Positions 23,855 through 35,328 of a stretch of 64,000 bases of DNA are shown here, piece by piece. The position numbers and the translations under genes are program-made. The DNA comes from Laetiporus sulphureus 93-53. Its lineage: Eukaryota; Basidiomycota; Agaricomycetes; Polyporales; Laetiporaceae. The notes beneath the pieces are model-generated. The model worked only from the letters and a program-made list of their open reading frames with translations, did not search any database and was not told the origin of the DNA. The stretch is from positions 1 through 64,000 of the forward strand of contig NW_024468577.1 in the NCBI RefSeq assembly GCF_001632365.1, given 5' to 3'. The first letter of the stretch is position 1; each line of letters starts with the position of its first letter.

Positions 23855-24840
23855 CTGACCGCAAGTCCATGGATTTGACCCTCACATCCAGGCATGCCTT
23901 GGTGTCCATAGCTAGCTGCAGTGTTTTCACAAATCCGGCCACAAGCCAGGCTTGGGGTACTTTGGGGCTTTAGACTGAATTCCTAGGCTATGACATGATT
24001 AGCCCTACACGCATAGCCAGTTCTTCGGCAAAGCCGCTTACTGGAATAATGAAATGTGTCTTGCTGCCGTCGAAGGAATGCTTGACAGTAGCTATATGCG
24101 CTCCTTTGATATTAAGGCTCCAACATTTCTATCTATTTACTATGTTACATAGTTTTAACCGTTTACTATATCTGTTTATTTACAGTTGGGTCTGTACATA
24201 GTAAATAGATGTATATATATAGTATAAATAGTTTTACGATGATATAGGGCTATTGAGTGCACAATTGCTAGATTTGACAGCACCACAGTGAGCCAATTAA
24301 AAGTCATAGTGTTTAACAGAAGTCACCATTGACAGTGTATCATCATGTAGGTTCATGAACATGAGTTTCTTGTCATTTCTTGTATGACATAAGATTTTCT
24401 GGTCATTCCTGGTGCAAGTGTTGACATTGAATGCTTGTTTTCTGCTCACTGTCATGTGCTACAGGTCCTTAAAGGCCCCAACAATCACAGAGGCTGCTCA
24501 CAGTTGAGTAAAACTCCATCAAAAGATGGGACCAAAAAAAACTATATAAACTTTATATAAACTGTTTATATGACATATAGATAACTGTTTACTATATACT
24601 ATTTATTTACACCTCAGCAGTGTAAATAGTATAAATAGTTGGAGCCTTATTTGATATGCACGTCAACGGCAATAGCACATATCTCTAGCATAGTATCCAG
24701 AGGGTTTTCTATTGAAGTGTCAGCGCGTAGTAGATACATGAGACACGCTGTATGCATCATTGAACATACCAATTGTGAATGAGAATGAAACTTTCCGTTG
24801 CAGTAGTGAAGTGATCGCCGAGACGTGCACGGTGAGTCAC
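23855..24840 (-). pseudogene. Decayed C-terminal fragment of a trefoil-LEA-like gene, split by a MITE
   Basis: Minus-strand pieces match the 3' part of the fusions at 20.2-22.5 and 44.5-46.9 kb in order: HVSAITSLLQRKVSFSFTI (near 24800), ENPLDTMLEICAIAVDVHIK (near 24680), GAHIATVKHSFDG (near 24085) and PQAWLVAGFVKTLQLAMDTK (near 23920). The reading is broken between VDVHIK and GAHIA by the element at 24113-24649. The trefoil half and the first beta-sandwich are missing. There is no start codon or promoter for this piece, so it is a pseudogene fragment. Confidence 0.8.
24113..24649. mobile_element. Non-autonomous hAT-like MITE, 537 bp
   Basis: Terminal inverted repeats are TAAGGCTCCAAC at the left end and its exact reverse complement GTTGGAGCCTTA at the right end. 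An 8-bp target duplication TTTGATAT flanks the element (24105-24112 and 24650-24657). Deleting one duplication plus the element rejoins the host frame (...HIK|GAHIA...), which proves insertion. The subterminal regions are AT-rich with repeated AGTAAATAG / TATAAATAG motifs. There is no coding capacity. TSD length and short TIRs are those of hAT-superfamily MITEs. Confidence 0.9.
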
Positions 24841-27800
24841 GTCTAGATTTGACGGACAGCGGGAAGAACACAGCAGCTTCCTGCACTAAGAAGCTGAGAA
24901 GGTGGCTTAAGCGGTGTGAAGAGCGCACAATGTATACGTGCGTCCATCTTGCTGAGCGCTGGCCGCATTTAGTTGAACCTACAGAGGGCTGACCCACTGG
25001 GATTTTTAGGTCATTTTTATTGCATGACAATGTAGATTGTTCGCTCAGCCCATCGTGAAGCAGTGGTAGAGGTCTTGATGGCACCTGTTATGGGAGGAGT
25101 TGCATATCATCCCTGTAGCTCGAATCTAGACACAGTGTGAGTGTGCGTGCGTCCAGCGGACTATGACTCCACATGAAAACGCTATGACATCAGTAGAGCT
25201 GCTGTATGAACAGGGCCTTATAGAGTCTTTTTTGTGCGGCCGGGACAGCTGCACCGTGACTGGAATATTGTGATTTGAGTGACATGCATTATGCTCGACA
25301 AATAAAACAGATTTCAACAACCTGCACATTTGTGGAGTCGTCATGTAAGTTCTGAGTGTCCATATAGTGAGTGGAACAAAGAGATGAAGCAGCAATGAGT
25401 GGAAAAACATGTGGATGGCATACTAGTAGCATTTGAGGCACCACTGAGCACCCGACAGGAGCCACGAAATATATGGATCTGCATGTGCTACGACGAAGTA
25501 ATGCCTGAAGGAACTAGGCTTGAACCGTACGAACTTCCGGTTAGTGCAAGTCGCTCGCGGTCATCGGCGAATATATATCTAGTGACTAGTCCACCGGAGA
25601 CTTGGTCAGAGTGGTGAACGGAGATCTTGCTTGTTTGTAACTGAGCCAAAGATCACGAAAGGGGTCTATTTCAGTCATTCCACAGCCTGAATTTCGAGTG
25701 GTGGACAGAACGATGGGGTCCGAGGAACAGTATATTTGGACGTCTGAGGCGCTTAGCCATTAGGCGCTAGTCGGGTGTTATTTTCCCACTGTCATCTTCG
25801 AAGTTCGACGTTCTAAGCGATCGACGAAAATTGTTGGACTTGGCCGTGCGTCTCTTAGACCTTTCCGGTGGCTGCTAACTATCTGCGGTCTTTTCGGCCA
25901 CAGGCATGGACACAGTAATTTCCACCAATATCGATACTCTTGCGCTCCTTAACCATCAACATCGCGCTCTGGTTCTCATCGACCGGTTCTTGTCTACCCT
26001 TACTGTTCACAGAGCTCTGCCACGGATTCTGATCGCTATGCAAGCCATACGGCTTGATGATAATGTCATGTCGAGCATCGTTGCGTACTGATACTGGAGT
26101 ATCGTCTTAGATGTCTGATCAGTGACCACACGGGTCAGTTGCAACGCAGACCTAGAGCAATCACCCTGGAGTGTTTTGCTTTTGACCCCAGATGATATCC
26201 CTCACCTTGGGTATCACTCCTCACCATTAAGTTGTATGACCTGCACTATCAATATTTGAAGACGGCATGCCCAATTTGGACACACGACCCAGTCTACACG
26301 AGCTGAGCATCTCCATCTGTTATGTACCGCGATCGGTATCTGTACGTGCCTTTCCTGACATTTCCACATAACGCTTGCAAGGCAATGTGCACAGCTGACT
26401 GCAGCCTGCTGCTGATACGGTTGACGACGGAACAACTTGACGCCATCTGGACTATAAATGCGGATATCATGTCGACCTCATTCAGTGGAATGCAGCATCC
26501 GGCTCTTCCGTCCATTGGCTTGAGTTGTCACTCGCCACTGTCGACGTCGACATGCATCGCGAAAGGGGTTTTGCAGCAGCAAAGACGGTAGCTGCAGCCT
26601 TCCAGTAATTCTGAATGTGGAGACGCCGACCGGAGACACGTCATGATTCCAGGGGATACAGAGTACTAAGCAAGAAATAATGACTGGCATCCGTCGCACC
26701 GAGCATTGCGACATATATCGACAGCTGGACGGTACCAGTTAAGACATTATTCACTCATATAATCATTGACATGCGCTTTTAGGCAGAGATCCTTCCTTGC
26801 TCGGTTTACTACGGATTACACCCCTTCATCTCCGGATTATAGGAGACTCATGACCATTTATACGTCGTCGACTCTAAAGAGCAAGATATTTCAGAATAGG
26901 ATGTCATCAGCTTATTATCGCTGCCGGTTGTTGTACAAATTCGCCGATGCGCTTGTCTACCGGAAGATTCTTCGCAAGAGGGAAGATGTGCACCTGAAGC
27001 AGATATCGCCCGAGCTGGGCGAACGGTGGCTAAATCACTGCATTCGACTGAGTCCGACTTGAATCAGGATTCAAATTGCGAGGAATGTGCACATCCGACT
27101 TAGAAGCATTGTTTATTCCCTACAAGATTCTTCGCTCGCTAGGACGAGCTCCTGCGGTATGTTTTACAGACTGTACACGCTATATCGAGGGGTCAATGCT
27201 CTCGTGGCAGAATTGCGTCCTCAAATCTAGCTAGGTCGTGCCGTCAACCGGTGCTCTGAATGCTGGTTTCGTGTGTCGCGCGTCTCCCAACGAGTCAAGT
27301 CCATATTCCGACGTAGGCGGACTCCATAATCGATGAATAGAAGTATCACACCAGCATGAAGTGATGTTCCGGTTCATCCTGTGTGGTAGACGAGCTTGCC
27401 AAGTCAAGTGATTCAAAGTTCCCAATCACATTGCATGGCATGTGTGCTTTCCTCCTATAGTCGCCTCGCCATATGGTGAGTACTGACACGGGTGTCAAAG
27501 CGGCCTCACTGCACTTCTCTAGGGCAATCTGATCGATGCCACAACTCCCACGGCGATGAACGCGATTACTACGATTTGTCGGATTCCCTGCTGCCAGCTG
27601 TCATTGTGACTGGATTCACTGAATGCTGCTACATACAGGAATCCGTTTGGACATTTAAGAAGCGATGAAGGTGGCAAATATCGTGCGTTATCATCATGGA
27701 GGCAGATCCATCGATATTAACGAAGCTTCATATCAGCTGTTCACATGCTGCCTTGCAATTGAAACGCGGGGCGCTCTGACCGGGACGCACGTTCCCATTG

Positions 27801-28858
27801 CCTCCGATTTGCCATTCTGCTCACCACAAAATAATAGTAATGCTCTAGGCTTGTGCTAGCTCCGTTCTTCTAGCTGTCTTGCTGTTCCGACTATCTCTCG
27901 AGCCGCGTTCCCAATTAGCTCGATGGAACAAGATAACGTTAACGTTTGCAGCGTGGGGTTGCAGCGTGAACTTGAATTGTTGGGACACTTCATTTGAGCC
28001 AGCGACCCTTCCTCATGGTCCTATGCAGGTGCGTTCCATCTGGCACTCCAGAAGATTCCTGATCAGACACGAGTCTCTTCATTCTCCGCGCTGTCGATCC
28101 CACCATTTACACCAAATGTATTGTTGCTCAATGTTTCGCCCTGCCTAGCATTCGAGCAAGTACGAAGCATGATGGAACGTTCATCGTCCATGACTGTTAT
28201 TGGTAAGCACTGTAACGCTGATCCCACATGACATTTCTTATCGGATTGTGCCCGCCTCCAAAATGGCTCCGCGTCAGCTGTTACAATGGCTGGTACGCGG
28301 ATCAGCTGATCATTCGCACATGGTGATATAGTGACCATAAATCCCTCGTCGTGTGAGGCTGCGCAAATGCATAGATGGTCTCCGCGAATCTGCACACGCG
28401 TAGCAGCTTCGCATATTAACTACGGCGGTCCATTGAAGTAGAGGTTGGCGGAATCTCAGGAAGCATACAATTATATCCGAGCAGGTAGACATAATTTGCA
28501 AATGGCGCAGATCCACTGCCCGTCAGGGTAAAAGATGATCATATCGCCACTTTTGTCGCAGGTTCTCTACATTGCATTCGTCTAAACGGCAGGCAAATAC
28601 AGTAAAGGGAAGCACGCGCCGAAGATATCGATGGATATCTGGTTCCTAGCACATCGTATAGACCAGTCGCTTGAAACGGATATACCATGATGGTGCATCC
28701 AGCACCGATATTGGAACGGACGAGGAAATTTCACAGACGCAGGTGGTCTCCGACGATCAGATTAGGCATGCGCCCGCGACGAGAAGGGGGTACATATAAC
28801 TGGCCGTTTTCGTCTTCCCCTGTGTCCCCGTCTCACCCTTGTCTCCTGCTCAATCAGA
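24841..28858. other. Gene-poor interval, 4.0 kb
   Basis: Only short frames without recognisable domains are present (for example 25906-26091 and 26766-27062 on plus, 28063-28395 on minus). I see no supported gene. A TATA-like CATATAA at about 28793 precedes the next trefoil gene. Confidence 0.4.
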
Positions 28859-29441
28859 ATGTCTCTCGACACAGGCAGATACATTATTCAGAATGTCCGC
28901 ACCATGAACTTCCTGACCCTCCCGGATCCCGATGATGGCACTTCCATCGTAGCCACTGCTGAGGAGGCTGATCAAGCCAGGAGGGTTTGTTGTTTTGGCA
29001 CTAGCTCATCGTGACCGACGTGCTCATTCCCATTTGTTAGTGGAATGTGGTCCAACTAGGCAATGGGAAGTATACAATTGAGAATCAGACTCATGCCTCG
29101 TACGCGAATACCGGCTTCCGTCCGTCTGATGGAGCAGAAGTGGTTGGGAGAGCGAACAAACAACAGTTCAGCATTTCAGAGACGAGGAAGAAAGGACTAT
29201 ATACGTACGCATCTTGCTTTCTTCTTGAACATGCTGTCCCTAACGACCGTTCAGGATCTCTCCCACGGATTCTCAGCTTTGCTGGGGTCTGGTCGATGAT
29301 CAAGAGGGAACACCCGTATGTTCTTGATATTGTCCCGCGCCCTTCGGTCTCCTGATAGTTATGTCCATATGTTAGTTGACTTTGTCGGCATCATACACTG
29401 ATCCCCGCAATCACTGGCAATTCACTCGAGTTCGAGTGTAA
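28859..29441 (+). CDS. Single-domain beta-trefoil protein, dispersed copy
   Basis: Four exons: 28859-28984, 29041-29204, 29255-29315 and 29376-29441, giving 138 aa. Exon 1 (MSLDTGRYIIQNVRTMNFLTL) has the canonical 126 nt. Exon 2 opens WNVVQLGNGKYTIENQTHASY; exon 3 holds CWGLVDDQEGTP; exon 4 LTLSASYTDPRNHWQFTRVRV. It keeps the same splice positions and phases as the cluster at 5-14 kb although the sequence is well diverged, so the exon structure is ancient. The predicted role is cytosolic lectin or I66-type protease inhibitor. No signal peptide. A CATATAA box sits 66 bp upstream of the ATG, the same spacing as in the sister genes. Confidence 0.85.
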
Positions 29442-31774
29442 CGGCGCATGCAGTTAGTAGGCTATGACTTGTTGGTGGCCCCGAGCTGTTGTATTGTTTG
29501 CCCCCTTCATGATATACTGTTTGATTGCATGTATTTCTTGTGATAGTACCCATTGTTACTGAAATGAAGTTTGAAAGCGATACGTGGTATAGATTAGACA
29601 TCGAAGTCGAAGAAACGTGATTCAAGTGCGAAGCATCATTTCTTACGAAGTAGAAGTCGAGACAAACCTGAGCTTCAGTATCGCGATATATAGGGCAGCG
29701 CTGGGAGTGAGGAATAGCGCGAGAGCACCTTGATACAACATATCATGCGACCCTAGTAAGCGGATCCATGGCTTCTCGATGTAAAACTATAGTGAGCGGG
29801 AACCTACGGCTGTCGGGTTGAATGATGTTATCGTATTGGTCGACAAACCAAGTGGGAGCAACGACTCGCCGGCATGTGCAAGTTTTTCAACGAGATTCGT
29901 TAAGCCTATGGTTGTGATTTGGTTGTCGTTTCAGTGGATGGGCCAAGACAAAATGGCAGACTTGAATGCGATATCAATGTGAGTAAACGAAAGAACCTCC
30001 AGGACGTGTCGCTGATCAATAAATGCATTGCAGAGCCGTGAGCCGCATCTCTGAAAGTTCCACGAAGATGACTTGTCATCCAATATTGCGACGGACTCCA
30101 CTACCACGTCCAAGGAGCGTCATGCGTCCAGGAGGGGCCTATGGTACCCTTGGGTCTGGCTCATATCAATGGATACTGCATTGTAGAAGCCAGTTGGTCA
30201 GTTAGAGCAATACATCGGAATCAATATCTTGTAGAACATTTTAGTCCCCCCCTTGCATCTTATACCCTCGCACAATCATCGTCCAGCTACAGCATGGTTC
30301 GGACTTGCTGCATCTGACTGCTAGCGAAACTGACATACATTCGGAGCAGAGTTCGCCGCAGATCGTTGGATCCACCACTCAGGAGACTAATGAAACCCCG
30401 GAAGGATAGATGATTCATCCCACTCAGTTACCCTTCACATATGTATTAACTCACAACAACCACGCGCAGCGTTACTCGAAGACGGCATGATCCAGCACCG
30501 GCCGGCAGGCTCTGCACAAGCGGTCAGCTGGAGTGCGAGAGATACTAGTGGCCTCTAAGAGCCATGGCGAATGAGATTGAAGCCAATCGTCAGCTTTAGA
30601 TGCATAAATGGTCACGTACAGTCCGCCGGTCCTAGACATCAATGTCATCCAGTCATCTGACCTAGTTGAGAGCATCATCAGGACGTACCTAATGCACAAT
30701 AAGCGACCAACGTGCAAACCACGTATGCCTAATGTGACGAATCGGACATCGTCTCATATTGAAGGGGGACGCTATGAAGGACGCAGCATCTAAATAAGAG
30801 CTTCAACCGTGCGTGAAACCTTCGCTCAGGCATTTTTCTTCGCATCACAAAATGGGGTCGAATGGAGTCACCAATGACTCCAAGCGCACTCGCAGAAACT
30901 GTTAGTCCTATGGATCGTGGCCAGTATCAAATAAGTGTGGTATGTGCAGCCCATGATGGAAATTTCCAGACCTGATAAGAAGTTTGATTGAAATGAACAT
31001 CCGGAAAGTAATTGTCGGCGCTGGAGCAATTGTATCAATAAGGGTATCCGAAAAGATGAACAGTACCTGCGCGCAGTTGAAACGAGACTGTCTAGTTGGC
31101 AGCGACGGGGACGAGAACATTAGACTGTCCAGTTGTCTCAGGTCAATGATTTGTTGTCGATGATCCAACTTATCGACGTCCTGAATAACGAGCGCACTGC
31201 GGGAATTTCTTTTCTAGCGACGAATACATGAGTTCAGTGCATAATCAGAAGAGACACATTCAACAACCGCTCCGCAAAGGTCACCGGTCACCGGTCCTTA
31301 GTCAAGGGCAATTGTATGTCTGACAACACAAGCATGCCTTATGTCGGAAGAAGAGGGCATGCCGTAGAAGTCGGATAGTGTTGGGAATAGAATGATGAAG
31401 CTGACACTTCAGAAGACACGGCGAAAGATTGCTCGGAAGATTGGCAATTGGGCGCCGGGAAAGACCTGGAAGGACGTGCATTGCCAGACAAGGATATCCG
31501 GAACCCGCGGGGGTTGAAGGAATCAGAGTGTCTCGTCTGCCCACGGGAGACTATCACGTTGGCGGCATGGTCCATGCAGCTTCCGAACCAATATCTATCT
31601 GAAGTTGTTCGTCGGTCCGTCACGCGTCACGTGGCTCGCCCGACGAAAAAGAAATTGTGGCCAACCCTCCCCTCCCCCCGGGGGTTACTGTACGGTCATG
31701 GCATTCCGTCTTTTATCGACCTCCGTTTCCGCGTTCAGTATGATTTCTCGGGCGCTACACAGGCTATGTACCAC
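29442..31774. other. Intergenic, 2.3 kb, possible gene remnants
   Basis: No intact gene. Around 31110-31210 a plus-strand stretch reads as amphipathic helix and shares an ERTA word with the helical gene at 35329. It may be a decayed fragment of that family, but this is weak. Confidence 0.35.
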
Positions 31775-32239
31775 CAGGACCCCGGAAAATCCCCCAAGAG
31801 CTTCGATCCCGCTGAGGCTCGATATGGGGTCTCGAAAACGGTCCGAAGTGGGGTGTTTTTTTGGACCGAACCTCCTCCCAAACGGGGTCGATTTGGGGTC
31901 GATTTGGGATCAAAACAATCGGACAAATTTGGATGAAATCGTAAAGAAATCGGGAAAAAATGATGAAAAAATCGTGAAAAAATCGTTGGAACACCATCGT
32001 CCTCGATGAAAGTGGGGTCATTCGGGATCGAACCTGAGCCCGAATTGGTCCCATATGGGGTCTGTTTTGGATGAACATTTTTGGCCGCAGACGGTCGGAT
32101 TTGGGGTATTGGCATCGAACATTTTTGGCCGCAGAGGGTCGGATTTGGGGTATTGGCATCGAACATTTCGCGCCGGAGACCCCCCCCTCGGGGGGTCTCG
32201 GGGATCTAATCTCTTGGGGAATTTTCGGGGGTCCTGTCC
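31775..32239. mobile_element. Second MITE-like inverted-repeat element, about 465 bp
   Basis: The left end (CAGGACCCCGGAAAATCCCC from 31775) is an imperfect inverted copy of the right end, whose reverse complement reads CAGGACCCCCGAAAATTCCC (end near 32236). The repeats extend about 36 bp. TGTACCAC occurs on both sides (31767-31774 and 32240-32247), an apparent 8-bp target duplication, with three extra bases between the right repeat and the duplication. Base use is unlike the surroundings: C- and G-runs, GGGGTC words and A-runs. No coding capacity. hAT-like is the best guess from the TSD length. Confidence 0.65.
32074..32170 (+). repeat. 44-bp tandem repeat inside the second MITE-like element
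   Basis: Two nearly identical 44-bp units start at 32074 and 32118 (each opening AACATTTTTGGCCGCAGA, with GGATTTGGGGTATTGGCATCG at the end). A third begins at 32162 and is interrupted after about 8 bases. Confidence 0.85.
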
Positions 32240-32577
32240 TGTACCACCTGATCGAATGTCACACGCGTCGCAGTCACGGCTAGATGACGACCGTTCTTTG
32301 AATGTTCAACGTTCGTTCTTCGACTAACCTTCGGACTCCATGGACCCTAGCCATCTGCTTTGTCCTGTCTTCCTGAGCAATATATCAGTCATCCGAGGGC
32401 GCATCCATCCTTTTGCTTAACGAAGACTCGAGGGCAAGACGCCTCCTGCGGCAATGCCAGCACTTGTCGAGTAACAAACTCTCGCAGCAAAGCAGCAGCG
32501 GCATTGCCATAGTCAGGCCTCAGATTATGCATACAGGCACTATCAACATGGATGATTGCAATAACAGGTGGAGGGCC
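32240..32577. other. Short intergenic gap
   Basis: No gene recognised between the MITE-like element and the 3' end of the helical gene on the minus strand. Confidence 0.5.
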
Positions 32578-34018
32578 TCAGAGATCATATGCGGAGTGTT
32601 TGAGTGATTCGGCGAATTGCATCAACTTCTCTTTCGTAGAGCTGACCTTGTGTATGTGTTTATACAGTGAGTGCTGCGCTTCCTAGAGATATCACAAGCC
32701 GCAATTGTACTAAGCATCTCCATCCACCATATAGCCTGGGAAGCCAAGCGTACCTTTGTATCGTCGTCTCGGCTCTTCTCTAACAGGCTGAGATACTCCG
32801 CCACCTCTTTGGCCATCTAATTCAGTTAGCACACAGTCATGGCAAGATGGCATCAAAACATACAGCATTCCATGCATTTAAGAGTTTCTGCTCCTCGTCA
32901 AGTAAGCCCGAAAGGTCGTTATCGAGTTTTCCGAACTTGGCCTGCGTCTCAGTGATTCTGATGCTGTTGCGTGCAACGATCTTTCGCTTTGCATTGATCT
33001 CCGCTTCTAGCGCGTCCTTGAGCTCCTTGCGTGCATCTACCTTCCATTTGCGTTGAACATGCGAGGGGTGTCATCAAACGGAACGAAACCCACCGGTGAG
33101 TTCAGCCTCAAGTTCTTCCTTACTCGTAGGTGGAGAGATATGGTCTGATTCGATGTGCTCCATGTTTCCCGTCTCCGGCTCCTCATGTTTCTCATTGTGA
33201 CGGATTCTAGGCAATTTTGTCCATCGACTTGTAAAGAGGCCGGTCCTGTCCTGATGCCCGACACTGCTTAGATTGTGAGAACGTTGCACTTCAAAGAGCT
33301 GATTATGACGGCATCAGCAATGAATGGTGCTTCCTTTGCGCTGCATTCTACCTTCTTCTCGATCTTTGATGCCTTCTCCTTGAGGTTCGCCACGTGTGCG
33401 GTTGCCTCTTCCAATGTGGCGTCGATTTTCTCATTCCCGTCTTTGACGACAGAATCGAACTGCGACTTGACCCCCATGAGGCCCTCCTTGAGGGCCTCGA
33501 CATTTGCAATTTGACCTGCTTGCTTGGCGTTGTCTTGGAGTTTCTACAGAATTAAATCATATAGCCCATCGAAGTGAGGTGAGATAGGGCTCCGCCGATA
33601 CCTGAGACTGGATAGAAAACTCTGCGATGATGTCCGCAATCAAATCTTTGTTATTGATCTCACTATGTACCATGAGGTACTCTGACGCACAAGTTCAGTA
33701 TCGGGCATACGAGAGCAGGTCACGGATCTGTGCTTACGAACGATAATATTCTGGAGTTCGATCTCAGTCTCCTTCGTCGCTTGGCACGTATCGTCCAATA
33801 TCTGACATGAATGCATGATGTGAATACCAACGACTCTCTGTAGAGATATAGAGATTATAACAAACGCGAAGAAGTGCACTCCAGGTAGTGGAGAGCTCAA
33901 CGTCGGCATATTCATTGATATTCTGGACAGGGATGATCAAGTCGACGACCTGGGTGCGTATGTCTCTCAGTTTTTCTCCGACTCCACGCATATCGGTGTT
34001 AAAAACTGGGGCAGCCAT
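32578..34018 (-). CDS. Coiled-coil protein, helical family member 1
   Basis: Minus strand, ATG at 34018 (MAAPVFNTDMRGVGEKLRDI) to TGA at 32578, in about seven exons with 50-60 nt introns. Most of the protein is long amphipathic helix: an N-terminal helical bundle, a Lys/Glu-rich coiled coil (33270-33540), a Glu-rich linker (33075-33200), a second coiled coil (32860-33030) and a final helix. The order of a long coiled coil, a short apolar stretch near 33310 and another coiled coil resembles the gene at 35329 on the other strand. This layout is also that of alpha-helical pore-forming proteins, but the apolar stretch here is short and its exon borders are unclear. Function is not established; some decay is possible. 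Confidence 0.5.
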
Positions 34019-35328
34019 TGTAAGTATCCAAAGAGCTCTGAGACTAGACAGGCGAGTTGAGCAATAGCGTGCGTGGTGATAAATAGCTTCCAGCACGGCG
34101 CCAATTGTGGTGGAGAAAAGGCACTCACGTCCTGCTGGCTTTATCACATGCAAGGTGATGTCTCACTTTGAAACAGAAGGCTCGACACCTGCTTGCCTGT
34201 ATTGTCCATGGGCGTCGCTCAAGGCGTCCTGAATTCTGCAGCTGCTATGGCACATTCTCCTTCTTCCACGTTGATCAGCCAAATATGGCATGACGTTCGT
34301 TGTTATTCACCGTGATGTAATGCCTTTGAGTTTTCTCCGTGCATCACCCTACAATGCTGATTCAATATTGCTCCAGGAAGGTGGCGTCAACACGCTTCCT
34401 CCATCATGTAGCATTCTATTGTTCGTGAGTTCTCTGCACATATAAAGATATCAGGGCATCATCCATGGCGTTTGCTATTCATTAACACATGAGCCAGTGC
34501 ATTGTTCACACACATCGATGCCATGCCGCAAACGCGCCGTAGAGGTGTCTTGGAAGGATGCACAATGCATGGTGAAAGCGGTCTCAATGTCAGCAGAGCG
34601 AGTTGAAGTTAAGCTACCGAGACCTACATGTTGCCCATCCTGCATCCCTGCACGTTGCCTATTCAATGAGGCTTCTAGGTTGTTTTCGGGCATAGCGAGG
34701 AGAAGCGACAGCTGATCTTTCTTCTGTAAATATTAGGTTCATCAAGACACCTTCTAATCAAGACACCTTCTATGTGAAGCTGCGAAGTCATATTGGCAAC
34801 GAGGCCTCCTTCCATATCGAAAGGCTTCAGTGCAATGACACCCCATTCTCAGTGAACATGCCTCCAGAGTCTAGACGGTACACACTCAGGTGAGTGTAAT
34901 GGCGAGCTCACTGAGATGCTGTGTGCAAACCTAAGTTTCCCTGGAGAAGTGATATGGCACCGACATGGCAGGTGATCTTAAGAAACAGAACAGTCATATC
35001 ATTGCTAAGGCGCGTGAAGCTCCCATGCACCGGGCGAAATGAATTCGAGAACCCCATTATAACCACGAACACGCACCTTGCAGCCACAAGCACGAGGTAA
35101 TCCGGCGACAAACGGGGTTGCCATGCGTTTTGCTTGTCGAACATGGCCACATTCTGTCGTTTGTGTAATCACAGCTGTCCAGACACGCCGTTTGTGCCCA
35201 GATCAGGTGTGTCACCCTTCCATGTTCTGCTCGCCCGGAAGATCTAATGAGCACGGCCTCATAAAAGTCTCCTTTGCGACATACCCACATCTATCACCCA
35301 CTCTTCAGCTCCACGTCCTTCAGAATCA
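34019..35328. other. Divergent promoter region with a possible small gene
   Basis: 1.3 kb between two head-to-head helical genes. A TATA-like CATATAAAG is present near 34439. A weak spliced frame may run on plus from about 34518 to 34973, with putative introns 34679-34734 and 34893-34935. Its middle part (34737-34890) reads as beta-rich coding sequence (TFYVKLRSHIGNEASFHIER). Start and end are unsure and no family is recognised. Confidence 0.3.

Noticed and set aside
32028..32045. tRNA B-box-like sequence (minus strand GGTTCGATCCC)
   Set aside because: No A box, no cloverleaf and no acceptor stem around it; it lies inside the MITE-like element.
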